A stretch of 59,916 nt of DNA, from the NCBI GenBank assembly GCA_947178505.1, contig CAMWYR010000010.1:1-59916 (forward strand), read 5' to 3'. Below, piece after piece: positions 24,123-33,647 of the stretch. Each line of letters opens with the position of its first letter. Position 1 is the stretch's first letter. The DNA comes from an uncultured Muribaculaceae bacterium (lineage in GTDB: Bacteria > Bacteroidota > Bacteroidia > Bacteroidales > Muribaculaceae). Below the pieces are notes generated by a model. That model saw only the letters and a program-made list of their open reading frames with translations. It did no database searches and was not told the DNA's origin. A program made the position numbers and the translations under genes.

Positions 24123-27095
24123 ATGAATCAACCTGCATTCTGGCTCAAAATTACACCTGCCTACGTTATTGAAAATTTTGAGAGTCTTTTCTCCTACGTT
24201 AACAAATATAATTATTCGGTTCCGGAATATCCTCAAAGTGATTTTAACCGAACTGCTGATTTTCTGAATGAAGTCGCACTTTCCCTTATTGAAAAAGCTA
24301 ATGCTGCTGATCTGGATAGTACGCCCGAATGGGAAATGGGAGTTGAAAAAGCCTTAAGAATTGTCGGTACAGCTATCGTGACTCAAAATAAAAGAGGTAT
24401 CATTCCGCATGAACTTATAATCGGACTGATTAGTATGCTGTCGGCAGTAGGAGCCGTACAGTCAGAGTTTCTCGAGTCGTATATCAGCACGGTGAATGCC
24501 TGCAGCCGCAAACTTGATATCAAAACCTTTTCAATTGGATTTCGCGACCTTATACCGGACGATTTCCAAATTTCAAAACTCGCCCGCAATGTCTCGAAAT
24601 TTGAATGGAAAGATGATGACTCGCTCAAAGCGGATTACGAACAACATGGATCCGTGGCTTTCACTGAATCAGGAATCACTCTCTATCCTCTCAATCTTGA
24701 TGATATGGCGTCCTCGCGGTCAAGAACGAGAACGATTTTTAACACCGACCTTGATATTAAGTTTGCCGACCGTGACCTGAAGAAGATTAATTGCGATCAA
24801 CCTCAGGAAATACTTTCAAATGTGCCCATGTTGCTGACTCAGCTTAAAGGAGTGAAGCCTTCGAAAGAGCACCGACCGAAACAATTCACGGAAGACGGCT
24901 ATGTGGATGTTCGCATCAAATCGATAAGCGGCATCAAGATTACGTGCGAGAGCAGAGACCCTGAGTATGAGAAAATCGCCGGAAATCTGCTGCTTGACTC
25001 CTCCAATGTCGGAGTGGGGCGCGACGCTTTGCTTAATAATCTCAGCGTTGGTGATATTCTCCCTGCTTATTTAAATTATAACCCGAGGGGACAGTCGACA
25101 TTCTCTATTTCGGATGATAGTGATGAAGAGTTGGACTTTAAATGCCATTTATTGGAGAATTTCGATCGTCCCTATATGAAGGCTGTGTACCTGCAGACAT
25201 ATTCTCTTGGCACCCGCTGGATGACGGAAAGTGGAATTCAGGTTAATATACTCAATTCCAATGATCCGACTCTGATCCGTGAGGAACACGGCTATGACGG
25301 AGCGTGCGTTAAGGTCAAGATTAATGAAATTACTACTGACAGGCAAGGAAAGGTCGTAGCCAACGGCTACTTCCTGCCCGAAAGCGAGCAGGATGAGGAG
25401 GATGTTGATCCGGATATTTTCATTCAGAATGCCAATAACGCTCTGGCACGGGCATTGCTAAGCTATATGAAATATAATGATGATCAGCCGGAGGAACCGG
25501 AGGAAAAGTCAATGAAGGTCGACAGCGAGGTCGTGCGTCTTGTCGGTCGCCTGCTTATAAAGAATATTGATAAGGATAAGGGTCTTTCATCCGCAGAGCG
25601 AGCCGCCCGGCTCGCTATGGCCATAGCTTTTTTTGAATGTGTCGGAGATCAGGCAAACCTCAATATCGCCCAGCGGGAAATTTCATTCCTGAATCTCGCC
25701 GTTAACTTCGCAACGGGTCAGACGCCGGCTACTCTTAAGTTTGAGAATGATCCTTCCATTGATATCAACGAGCGCACGCTTGAGTTAAGAAAAGCAGCGG
25801 AGGTGCTCCGTAAGTATAAGGAGCGCGACAACCGTCTCATTACCTCCGAATCGCTCGAAATTGAAATGGATAATCTCGGGTTGGTTGCCGATCTGGTTGA
25901 GGCAAGCAATACGCTCATTGATAAAATTGACCCGGTGGAGATTTCAAGAATAAAGAAGACTATCGCCCGTCGGCTCGGGGTGGCCGATGTATTCAAGGAT
26001 CTTTACCGGCAATATACCAACTATGGTGACGAGAGCGACATCCTCGAATTCAAGAGATCGTGTGTGCAACCTCCGAGAAACCATAAATGCGACACGTTCC
26101 AGGGAAATCTGGATGTGCAGGCCTTCAATATATTAAAGACCGTATGTGCGTTTCTTAATTCACCGACGGGGGGCGATTTGCTTATCGGTGTCGATGATAA
26201 TGGGTATGGTATCGGACTTGATGACGATATTGAGCGTCTCTATACAAACGGAATCATTCAGGAGCGGACTGCCGACCGGCTCAGGATATATATTAAGAAT
26301 AAACTGGATCAGGCTTTCGTCACCAACGACGGCAACACAAGCGGCAATTCCATCACGGTCGGCCACGTGCTGGTGAATGTCGAACCGACCGGCACATCCA
26401 ACCGGCAGATACTGCGGGTGAAGGTGACGCCTTATCCCTATGATGTGGTGAGGATCAAAAAGGATTTCGTGCCATCGTCGTGGGGGAGCGACGTGTTCTA
26501 CCGCACAAGCGGTTCGTCGGAGCCGCTGAAGTCTGACGGTGTGCGCAATATCAAGCTCGAGAAGCTCAACCGGCTCGATCGCAATGAGTCTAAGCTTGCG
26601 ATTATCCTTGAAGCAATCGATCGGAAAAAGCAGTTGCAGCTCTACGGATATCAATCAAGTTCAGGTAGGTCCGACCGCCGAATCGAACCGCATAAAGTAA
26701 TGCCTGATAACATGTCGCTGCAGGCTTACGACCACCGCAGAAACGCAATGCGACTGTTCCGGCTTTCGCGGATCGACCGCATTGAGAAGACTGATCAGAA
26801 CTGGAAATATGAGAAGAAGCACTTCACGCTTGAGGTCGACCTATTCGGAATGAGTCAGTCGGCGGAATACCCCGGCAGTATAGTTCATGTAAAAGTGACT
26901 AATTTTGCACTTATGCTCCTGAAAGAAGAGCATCCGGGATATCAGTCGTGCATACACTTCAAGGAGCAGCAGAATAAGGGTGCGGATAAGGATACATTCC
27001 CCTGGGTATTGGAGATGAAATTGTTCAATCCCTTAGGCCTTAAGCGATTTGCTGCGGGATTACCCGACTATGTTAAGATTGAGGAGGAAATTTAA
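24123..27095 (+). CDS. Large protein with AlbA_2 (Schlafen-type) and WYL domains, function unknown
   Basis: A 990-residue soluble protein. Residues about 633-770 match the AlbA_2/Schlafen nucleic-acid-binding domain: ESDILEFKRSC, then a helix and FLNSPTGGDLLIGVDDNGYG. Residues about 820-900 match a WYL ligand-sensing domain: LAIILEAIDRKKQLQLYGY, RRIEPHKVM, SLQAYDHRRNAMRLFRLSRI. The first 630 residues are not recognised; DGYVDVRIKSISGIKITCES with a later LSVGDILPAYL and GACVKVKINEI look like OB/S1-type strands. AlbA_2 and WYL domains are both frequent in regulators and in phage-defence genes. It is a single gene with its own promoter, back to back with dnaE and followed by recJ. A role in nucleic-acid stress sensing or defence is inference. 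Confidence 0.8.
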   Translation: MNQPAFWLKITPAYVIENFESLFSYVNKYNYSVPEYPQSDFNRTADFLNEVALSLIEKANAADLDSTPEWEMGVEKALRIVGTAIVTQNKRGIIPHELIIGLISMLSAVGAVQSEFLESYISTVNACSRKLDIKTFSIGFRDLIPDDFQISKLARNVSKFEWKDDDSLKADYEQHGSVAFTESGITLYPLNLDDMASSRSRTRTIFNTDLDIKFADRDLKKINCDQPQEILSNVPMLLTQLKGVKPSKEHRPKQFTEDGYVDVRIKSISGIKITCESRDPEYEKIAGNLLLDSSNVGVGRDALLNNLSVGDILPAYLNYNPRGQSTFSISDDSDEELDFKCHLLENFDRPYMKAVYLQTYSLGTRWMTESGIQVNILNSNDPTLIREEHGYDGACVKVKINEITTDRQGKVVANGYFLPESEQDEEDVDPDIFIQNANNALARALLSYMKYNDDQPEEPEEKSMKVDSEVVRLVGRLLIKNIDKDKGLSSAERAARLAMAIAFFECVGDQANLNIAQREISFLNLAVNFATGQTPATLKFENDPSIDINERTLELRKAAEVLRKYKERDNRLITSESLEIEMDNLGLVADLVEASNTLIDKIDPVEISRIKKTIARRLGVADVFKDLYRQYTNYGDESDILEFKRSCVQPPRNHKCDTFQGNLDVQAFNILKTVCAFLNSPTGGDLLIGVDDNGYGIGLDDDIERLYTNGIIQERTADRLRIYIKNKLDQAFVTNDGNTSGNSITVGHVLVNVEPTGTSNRQILRVKVTPYPYDVVRIKKDFVPSSWGSDVFYRTSGSSEPLKSDGVRNIKLEKLNRLDRNESKLAIILEAIDRKKQLQLYGYQSSSGRSDRRIEPHKVMPDNMSLQAYDHRRNAMRLFRLSRIDRIEKTDQNWKYEKKHFTLEVDLFGMSQSAEYPGSIVHVKVTNFALMLLKEEHPGYQSCIHFKEQQNKGADKDTFPWVLEMKLFNPLGLKRFAAGLPDYVKIEEEI

Positions 27096-27097
27096 AT

Positions 27098-27128
27098 TTG
27101 AAAATATCCGTTTTTTTTCGTATATTTG
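27098..27128 (+). promoter_or_regulatory. Promoter of recJ
   Basis: TTG (27098-27100), exactly 20 bases, then TATATTTG (27121-27128). The element starts 3 bp after the stop of the preceding gene. The in-frame ATG at 27126 lies inside the -7 box, which excludes it as the recJ start. Confidence 0.8.
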
Positions 27129-27230
27129 CAAATTGGAGAGATATGTTGCCGAATATGCCTGTCGCGCAACGGGATAGGTATATCCGGCCGACTGAATCTC
27201 CTCTTCAATGATCCAGATAAGCTTACAGCC

Positions 27231-28970
27231 ATGACCAATAAATGGAATTACCAACCCCTGACTCTTCAGCAGAAGGAAGAGGCCGATAAGATGCTTGCGC
27301 GATGCGGCAATAATCCCGTCATTGCAGAGTTGCTAGTGCGCCGCGGCGTCTCTACTGCCGAAGGTGCCGATGCCTTTTTTGCCCCCTCTCTGGCCGGACT
27401 GCACGATCCTTTCCTTATGCCGGATATGGATAAGGCGGTTAGGCGGCTTAATAAGGCGATGGGTGCCAAGGAACGGATAATGATCTATGGTGATTATGAC
27501 GTTGATGGCACCACGGCTGTTGCGCTCGTCTATAAGTATCTCCAGAATTATTATTCAAATGTTGAGTATTACATTCCCACCCGTGATGACGAGGGGTATG
27601 GTATTTCGTTGAAGAGCATTGACTATGCGGCTGAAAATGGAGTCAAGCTTATCATCGTGCTCGACTGTGGCATCAAGGCTATCGATGAGATCGCTTATGC
27701 TAAGTCGAAGGGCATCGATTTCATTATCTGCGATCATCATGTGCCTGATGAGGAATTGCCTGCTGCTGTGGCAATCCTTAATCCTAAGATGCCCGGCAGC
27801 CCTTATCCCTGCAAACATCTGAGCGGTTGCGGCGTCGGCTTCAAGTTCATGCAGGCCTTTGCCGTCAGCAATGGTCTTGGGAGCCATAACGAGCTTGAAT
27901 CAATGCTTGATTTAGTGGCTGTTTCCATTGCTTCCGATCTTGTGCCTATTGTCGGTGAAAACCGCGTGATGGCCTATCATGGCCTGAAGCGTCTCAACTC
28001 CAATCCGAATCTGGGCTTGCGGAGCATAATGCGTCTCTGCAAACTCACGAATAAGGACATCACAATCAGTGAGGTGATATTCAAGATCGGGCCGCGCATA
28101 AATGCGTCGGGAAGAATGCAGAGCGGCATGGAGACGGTAGATCTGCTCGTGAGCCGCGATCTGCATGAAGCATACGAAAAGGGAAAGGATATCGATCAGC
28201 ACAATAAGGAGCGTAAGGAGCTCGATAAGAGGATAACTGAGGAGGCCAACGCTCATATAGAGAAGAATGTGGGAGTGGTGAAAGACCGTCGCTCGATCGT
28301 AATTTATAACCGCGACTGGCATAAGGGCGTGATCGGAATCGTCGCTTCGCGCCTCACCGAACTTTATTATAAACCGGCCGTGGTGCTGTCGCATTCCAAC
28401 GGATTCGCAACCGGCTCGGCCAGGTCTGTTCAGGGCTTTGATATATATGCGGCAGTGAATTCAGTACGCGACCTTCTTGAGAATTTCGGTGGCCATACGT
28501 ATGCTGTCGGTCTCTCCCTGAAGGAAGAGAATATTCCTGAGTTCACGCGCAGATTTGAGGAGTATGTGGGCGCACATATCCTTCCCAATCAGCTTGAACC
28601 GCACATCGACATTGACGCCGATATTGAATTTGCCGACATTACTCCCGAACTGGTAAGTATGCTGAATAAATTCAATCCGTTCGGTCCGGGCAATCAGAAG
28701 CCGGTGTTCCGCACGCGTAATGTGTTTGATTTCGGCACGAGCAAGCTCGTAGGCCGGAATCTCGAACATATCAAGCTCGAACTTGAAGATGACAGCACGA
28801 GCCACGTGATGAATGCCATCGCATTCAATATGGCGCCATATTTCGAGCGGATACATGCACATAAGCCCGTGGATATCTGTTATACTATCGAGCAGAGCCG
28901 GCATGGCAACAATCAGGAGAATATCCAGCTTATGATCCGCGATATACGCCCTTCAGAACCTAAGAAGTGA
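27231..28970 (+). CDS. recJ: Single-stranded-DNA-specific exonuclease RecJ
   Basis: A 579-residue 5'-3' single-strand exonuclease used in RecF-pathway recombination and mismatch repair. DHH-domain motifs are present in order: IYGDYDVDGTTA near residue 84, LDCGIKA, DHHVPDEELP near 170 and the RINASGRM region. The DHHA1 domain (GSARSVQGFD, then ENFGGHTYAVG) and the C-terminal OB part (FNPFGPGNQKPVF) follow. The ATG at 27231 (MTNKWNYQPL) is chosen because the promoter covers the more upstream ATG. The recQ gene follows after 67 bp. Confidence 0.96.
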   Translation: MTNKWNYQPLTLQQKEEADKMLARCGNNPVIAELLVRRGVSTAEGADAFFAPSLAGLHDPFLMPDMDKAVRRLNKAMGAKERIMIYGDYDVDGTTAVALVYKYLQNYYSNVEYYIPTRDDEGYGISLKSIDYAAENGVKLIIVLDCGIKAIDEIAYAKSKGIDFIICDHHVPDEELPAAVAILNPKMPGSPYPCKHLSGCGVGFKFMQAFAVSNGLGSHNELESMLDLVAVSIASDLVPIVGENRVMAYHGLKRLNSNPNLGLRSIMRLCKLTNKDITISEVIFKIGPRINASGRMQSGMETVDLLVSRDLHEAYEKGKDIDQHNKERKELDKRITEEANAHIEKNVGVVKDRRSIVIYNRDWHKGVIGIVASRLTELYYKPAVVLSHSNGFATGSARSVQGFDIYAAVNSVRDLLENFGGHTYAVGLSLKEENIPEFTRRFEEYVGAHILPNQLEPHIDIDADIEFADITPELVSMLNKFNPFGPGNQKPVFRTRNVFDFGTSKLVGRNLEHIKLELEDDSTSHVMNAIAFNMAPYFERIHAHKPVDICYTIEQSRHGNNQENIQLMIRDIRPSEPKK

Positions 28971-29037
28971 TTAATATTGCACTATTGCGCATCTTTCTTT
29001 TAGTTTATCCGGTCACTGCCGGGGAAGGGCAACATCG

Positions 29038-30942
29038 ATGACAGCTCTCGAGACACTAAAAAAATATTGGGGATATGATTCCTTCAGGCCCTTGCAGTCA
29101 GATCTTGTCGGCTCTATCCTTGATGGACGCGACACACTGGGCCTTATGCCTACCGGTGGCGGTAAGTCAATCACTTTTCAGGTGCCGGGAATGATGCTCC
29201 CGGGTGTCACCGTGGTTATCACGCCCCTGATCTCGCTGATGAAAGACCAGGTTGACAATCTGAAGCGCCGCCGTATAAAGGCTGTGTTCATGCATGCCGG
29301 AATGACCCAGCATGAGCGCACGGTTGCCCGTGAGAAACTTATCAACGGTGGAGCAAAATTCCTTTACGTTTCCCCTGAACGCATTTCAAATGAAAATTTC
29401 ATAGCCGATCTCCGCCGCACTCAGGTAAGCCTGATTGTGGTGGATGAGGCTCACTGCATTTCTCAATGGGGTTATGATTTCCGGCCTTCCTATCTGAACA
29501 TCACCCGTCTGCGCAAGCTGAAGCCGGATGTGCCGGTAATGGCGCTGACTGCCACGGCCACTCCTCAGGTGGCGGAAGACATCTGTCGTCAGCTGGAAAT
29601 GGTGAGCCCAGCAATCTGGCGCATGAGCTTCGTGCGGGATAATATCAATTATATCGTGCGGCCATGCCAGACTAAAATCAACGAGGTGCTGCATATCCTG
29701 AGCCGCACGCAAGGCTCGGCAATAGTCTATGTGCGTTCAAGAAAGCGTACCGGAGATATTACCGAATTCCTGACGAGTTCAGGGATAAGTGCGGCCAATT
29801 ATCATGCCGGACTCACCTACGCTCTCAAGGAGGAGCGTCAGAACAGCTGGAAAACGGGCGAGACGCGTGTGATGGTGGCTACCAACGCCTTTGGGATGGG
29901 TATTGATAAACCCGATGTGCGCGTGGTGATTCATTATGACATGCCCCCGAGTCTGGAGGAGTATTATCAGGAGGCAGGCAGAGCCGGCCGTGATGGGCTG
30001 ACGAGCTATGCGGTGCTCCTTACGTCGCGTTCGGATCAGGGCGTGATGCGCCGAAGAGTCACGGAGGCATTCCCTGATAGGGATATTATCCGAAAGGTCT
30101 ATGAGCGCGTCTGCAACCGGCTTAACATTTCAGTCGGGGAGGGCTATGACACTTTAAAGGAATTTGACTTCGAAAAATTCTGCGAAGTTTTCGGTTATCA
30201 GCCCCGGCAATGCATGGCGGCTATCCGCCTTCTTGAGCAGGCCGGCTACCTTGCCTATATGGAAGACAGCGACCGGCGGTCGAGGGTAATGATGACCGTG
30301 CATCGTGAAGAACTTTACGATCTGCGCGGAATAAGCAGTGAGGCTGAGCGGGTGCTTACTGCATTATTGCGCCAGTACACAGGTCTCTTTTCTGAATATG
30401 TGTATATCAATGAAAGCCGGCTTGCATCGGCCTCAGGCATCCGGGAAGCGGACATTTATGGTCTGATGCTTGAACTGGCCCGCGCCAAGATCCTGAGCTA
30501 TATTCCTAAGAGCCGCGTTCCGCTGATGTATCTTCCTACATCCCGGGAGGAACCCCGCTATCTTCAGATAGGTAAGGCGATTTATGAGGATAGGAAGCAG
30601 ATAATGTCGGAGCGTGTGGAGGCGATGATCGACTATGCTTTCAATCCGAAAATATGTCGCGAAAACCGGATGATAGAGTATTTCGGAGAGAAACCGGAGA
30701 TTCCGTGCGGCCGTTGTGATACGTGTCGCGAAAAGCGAAAGCGTAATAAGAAGCTATCCGTGGAGGAGGCCATAGCGGGGATAGTCAGCTATCTGAAGGA
30801 GAAACCTGACGGAGTCGACATGAGGATAATGGGAGCAGCCCTGGCGGGTGAAGGAGAGGCTTTCTCCAAGGCTTTCAACTATCTGCTTTGTGAGAACTAC
30901 ATCACGAATGAAAAGGGTCTGGTAAGACTCTCGGGCGAATGA
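29038..30942 (+). CDS. recQ: ATP-dependent DNA helicase RecQ
   Basis: A 634-residue 3'-5' helicase that unwinds DNA for RecJ resection. SF2 motifs are visible: MPTGGGKS near residue 37, VVDEAHCISQWGYDFRPSYL, ALTATATPQV, TNAFGMGIDKPDVR and QEAGRAGRDG. The RecQ-C-terminal zinc site is formed by cysteines in PKICREN and CGRCDTC. A winged-helix part follows. No clear HRDC domain is present at the C-terminus, which ends soon after a basic stretch (KRKRNKK) and about 60 residues of helical sequence. The recJ-recQ order suggests a functional pair. Confidence 0.95.
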   Translation: MTALETLKKYWGYDSFRPLQSDLVGSILDGRDTLGLMPTGGGKSITFQVPGMMLPGVTVVITPLISLMKDQVDNLKRRRIKAVFMHAGMTQHERTVAREKLINGGAKFLYVSPERISNENFIADLRRTQVSLIVVDEAHCISQWGYDFRPSYLNITRLRKLKPDVPVMALTATATPQVAEDICRQLEMVSPAIWRMSFVRDNINYIVRPCQTKINEVLHILSRTQGSAIVYVRSRKRTGDITEFLTSSGISAANYHAGLTYALKEERQNSWKTGETRVMVATNAFGMGIDKPDVRVVIHYDMPPSLEEYYQEAGRAGRDGLTSYAVLLTSRSDQGVMRRRVTEAFPDRDIIRKVYERVCNRLNISVGEGYDTLKEFDFEKFCEVFGYQPRQCMAAIRLLEQAGYLAYMEDSDRRSRVMMTVHREELYDLRGISSEAERVLTALLRQYTGLFSEYVYINESRLASASGIREADIYGLMLELARAKILSYIPKSRVPLMYLPTSREEPRYLQIGKAIYEDRKQIMSERVEAMIDYAFNPKICRENRMIEYFGEKPEIPCGRCDTCREKRKRNKKLSVEEAIAGIVSYLKEKPDGVDMRIMGAALAGEGEAFSKAFNYLLCENYITNEKGLVRLSGE

Positions 30943-31018
30943 TTCCGGAGATACCAGACGAATACAACGATAGCTACTATTGTAAACACTGCTATAAACT
31001 AACAATATCACTATATTT

Positions 31019-32272
31019 ATGACTGGACTTGTAGACTGCAATAACTTTTTTGTAAGTTGCGAGCGTACCCTCAACCCCTCACTCGAAGGGAGGGCGGTAG
31101 TCGTGCTGAGTAATAACGACGGCTGCGTAGTGGCGCGGAGCAATGAGGCAAAGAAACTTGGAATCCGGATGGGGCAACCTGCGTTTGAAATTAAGGATAT
31201 TATCAATAAGGGGCAAGTGATTGCACTTTCGGGCAATCATCTTCTTTATCGGGCAATCAGTATCCGGCTTCATGATATCTTCAGGGAATATGCTCCCTCC
31301 ACAACTGACTATTCCGTCGACGAAGCATTTCTTGATATGACCGGTATTCCGGTGGATGCCCTTGAGGATATTGGGAAGGAAATGGTTGCGAGGTGCTGGA
31401 ATGATGAGCATATACCTGTCACAATTGGATTTGCCACTACTAAAACACTTGCTAAAATAGCCACGGAATATGGCAAAAAGAATGGAGTGAAGGTCAAGGT
31501 GCTGGTCGACAGGGATGAAATAGGTTCCATACTCGACCGCATGATTATCTCCGACTTGTGGGGTATAGGGCGCAGGCTGGCAAAACGGTTGCATGCAAAA
31601 GGAATCTATACGATAGGAGATTTCGCAAGGTGTCCCCGTCAATGGGTGAGAAGTGAGATGGGGGTCACGGGCGAGAGATCGTGGTGTGAACTGAAAGGGG
31701 AGGCATGTATTGATTTAGATCATGTCGACAGAAATCTTCAGGACTCGGTGAGTGAGTCGCGGACATTCCCGATTGATATTGATGATTTCGATTACATGCG
31801 CTCGCGTATCGCCATCTATTGCAATCATGTTGCCCGGAGATTGCGTGCGATGGGTGGACAGTGTGAAGAAATGTGTGTGTGGTTGACGACAAATCGGTTT
31901 CATCTCGAAAGAGGGTACTCGGCCCCGACGGCTACAACCACTTTCTCGCCACCTACTTCAGATTCCTCGGTCATAGCCACCACTGGAATCGCCCTTCTGG
32001 AGCACATTTTTCAGCCCGGTTGTTTGTACAAACGCGCCGGTGTGGTGCTGAATAAAATTACGCCGGCCACATCTTTCGCTCCTACACTCTTTGAAGACGG
32101 GGAGAGCCAGAGGATAGCAGTGTTACGGTCAAAGCGTCTGATGAATGCCATCGATAAGGTGAACACGAAGAGTAATCCTCAGGTAGTAAGGCTTGCCGTG
32201 GAGCTTACAAAAGGTCACGTAGGCCATAACGACGGCTATTCCAGTTCGTTCGGGCCGGCGAAGCCGCTATGA
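31019..32272 (+). CDS. umuC: Y-family DNA polymerase, UmuC type
   Basis: A 417-residue translesion polymerase. Catalytic motifs are present: LVDCNNFFVSCE at the N-terminus (Asp6) and YSVDEAFLDM near residue 98 (Asp and Glu). HhH elements follow (LWGIGRRLAKRLHAKGI), then the little-finger domain and the C-terminal DUF4113-like end (NPQVVRLA). UmuC needs processed UmuD to form Pol V, but no umuD is adjacent; it may be elsewhere or this enzyme may act alone. Weak LexA-type control cannot be judged from the sequence. It follows recQ by 76 bp on the same strand. Confidence 0.92.
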   Translation: MTGLVDCNNFFVSCERTLNPSLEGRAVVVLSNNDGCVVARSNEAKKLGIRMGQPAFEIKDIINKGQVIALSGNHLLYRAISIRLHDIFREYAPSTTDYSVDEAFLDMTGIPVDALEDIGKEMVARCWNDEHIPVTIGFATTKTLAKIATEYGKKNGVKVKVLVDRDEIGSILDRMIISDLWGIGRRLAKRLHAKGIYTIGDFARCPRQWVRSEMGVTGERSWCELKGEACIDLDHVDRNLQDSVSESRTFPIDIDDFDYMRSRIAIYCNHVARRLRAMGGQCEEMCVWLTTNRFHLERGYSAPTATTTFSPPTSDSSVIATTGIALLEHIFQPGCLYKRAGVVLNKITPATSFAPTLFEDGESQRIAVLRSKRLMNAIDKVNTKSNPQVVRLAVELTKGHVGHNDGYSSSFGPAKPL

Positions 32273-32450
32273 CTACTGATCGCGGCGTCTATTAGGTGAG
32301 TTAGGCAAGGATTGGCAAGGAATATGCTCCAATAATTGCAGGTGTAAAAAATTTAAGTTAAATTAGTGGTGCTTATTACTCATTTGTGCAGGCAATCCGG
32401 GCATAGAGAGTAAAAGTGCAACATATTGAACTAATTTAAATGAATTATAG

Positions 32451-32999
32451 ATGAGAAAGTTTAAAATTTCTGTCGCTGCTATACTAATAGCCGGCACATC
32501 GCTTGCATTCACATCGTGTATCGGGTCATTCGCCCTCACCAATAAGGTGCTCGGATGGAACCGCCAGATAGGGCCGAAGTTCGTAAATGAGCTCGTGTTC
32601 TTTGCGTTCTGGGTGCTTCCGGTCTATGAGATAACAGCATTAGCTGACGTACTGGTGATAAATTCAATAGAATTCTGGAGCGGAGATAATCCTCTGACGG
32701 CCTCAGTAAAGTCTGTCGACACGGAGCATGGCCGATATCTGATAGCCTGCGACGGAAAGGGCTATACGGTGACTCACGAGGCGACAGGCGAGGAAGTGCG
32801 CCTTGATTTCGCAACCGACACTCAGACCTGGAGTGTTATCACGAAGAACGGTGAGAGCCTTCCGCTCATGACCTTTCTTGACGACACGCATGTGCGGATG
32901 GCTACTCCTGATGGTTCAGGGATGGAAGTTGAACTCTCTGAGTATGGTGTGATGGCCTATGAGTTTGCCGTGGGCGCCAACTGTATGGCGATGAGATAA
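32451..32999 (+). CDS. DUF3332 lipoprotein
   Basis: A 182-residue protein with a lipoprotein signal peptide (MRKFKISVAAILIAGTSLAF, then TSC, Cys22 being the likely lipidated residue). It goes on with the DUF3332 pattern: GSFALTNKVLGWNRQIGPKF, then a hydrophobic FFAFWVLPVYEITALADVLV segment and SIEFWSGDNPL. The C-terminal half is a beta-rich periplasmic part. The function of this family is unknown. It stands alone between umuC and the YtxH pair. Confidence 0.9.
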   Translation: MRKFKISVAAILIAGTSLAFTSCIGSFALTNKVLGWNRQIGPKFVNELVFFAFWVLPVYEITALADVLVINSIEFWSGDNPLTASVKSVDTEHGRYLIACDGKGYTVTHEATGEEVRLDFATDTQTWSVITKNGESLPLMTFLDDTHVRMATPDGSGMEVELSEYGVMAYEFAVGANCMAMR

Positions 33000-33116
33000 A
33001 ATTTTTCGTGGAACTAATCTTTTTATCCGTATAAAGTGTTATACTTATGTGCGGATGAGTAAAGGCTCTGTCTGCATATCTCAAAACAAAGTAAAATAAT
33101 TAAAACCGAAGAAAAT

Positions 33117-33320
33117 ATGAAACCCTTACATGTAATTCTCTCAGTGATTGGTGGTGCTGTTGCAGGCGCTGCAGTAGGTCTTCTTCTCGCTCCCGAAAAA
33201 GGCGAGGACATGCGCTCTAAGATCGTTAAGATTCTTAAGGAGAAAGGTATTTCTCTGAAGAAGAGTAAGATGGAAGAGCTCGTAGACGAGATCGAGGACC
33301 AGATTGAAAAGTCAATTTAA
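33117..33320 (+). CDS. YtxH-type small membrane protein 1
   Basis: A 67-residue protein with a Gly/Ala-rich transmembrane segment (about residues 6-24), the YtxH signature LLAPEKGEDMRSKI and an amphipathic charged C-terminus. YtxH-like proteins are envelope or general-stress proteins of unclear mechanism. It is followed after 33 bp by a diverged second copy. Confidence 0.88.
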   Translation: MKPLHVILSVIGGAVAGAAVGLLLAPEKGEDMRSKIVKILKEKGISLKKSKMEELVDEIEDQIEKSI

Positions 33321-33353
33321 TCCCGGCGGAAGCCAATTAAAAAATTATAAAAG

Positions 33354-33548
33354 ATGAAAGCACTGACATTGATATCCGCCTTCTTGGGAGGTGCAATTGT
33401 TGGTTGTGCGTCAGCAATGCTGTTCACTCCTGAAAAGGGTGCCGACGTGCGCTCACGAATCAAAGAAATCCTAAGAAAGCGCGGGATTAAGATCAGCGAT
33501 GACGAGGTAGATGCCCTTGTTGCAGAATTAGCTGCGACAGAGGAGTAA
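33354..33548 (+). CDS. YtxH-type small membrane protein 2
   Basis: A 64-residue paralogue of the previous gene: one Gly/Ala-rich membrane segment, then LFTPEKGADVRSRI and a charged helix ending in Glu residues. The same length, order of motifs and tandem position indicate an old duplication. Its N-terminal segment has a cysteine within the membrane part (GCASAM). A terminator follows at 33590. Confidence 0.87.
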   Translation: MKALTLISAFLGGAIVGCASAMLFTPEKGADVRSRIKEILRKRGIKISDDEVDALVAELAATEE

Positions 33549-33589
33549 ATTCCTCCGATTCGTGAATAATTCCCGGTCAAGAGAATATA

Positions 33590-33621
33590 GGGCTTTCCGA
33601 CAAGTGCCGGAGAGCCCTTTT
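33590..33621 (+). terminator. Terminator after the YtxH pair
   Basis: GGGCTTTCCG (33590-33599) pairs with CGGAGAGCCC (33608-33617) with one wobble, followed by TTTT. The next gene starts 27 bp later, so it may be a partial, internal terminator. Confidence 0.82.
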
Positions 33622-33647
33622 ATGTTGTCAAATTAACAACCGAACAA

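Noticed and set aside
24015-24236. 73-codon leftward ORF over the AlbA_2-WYL gene start
   Set aside because: It covers the consensus promoter and first codons of the rightward gene and shows no protein features.
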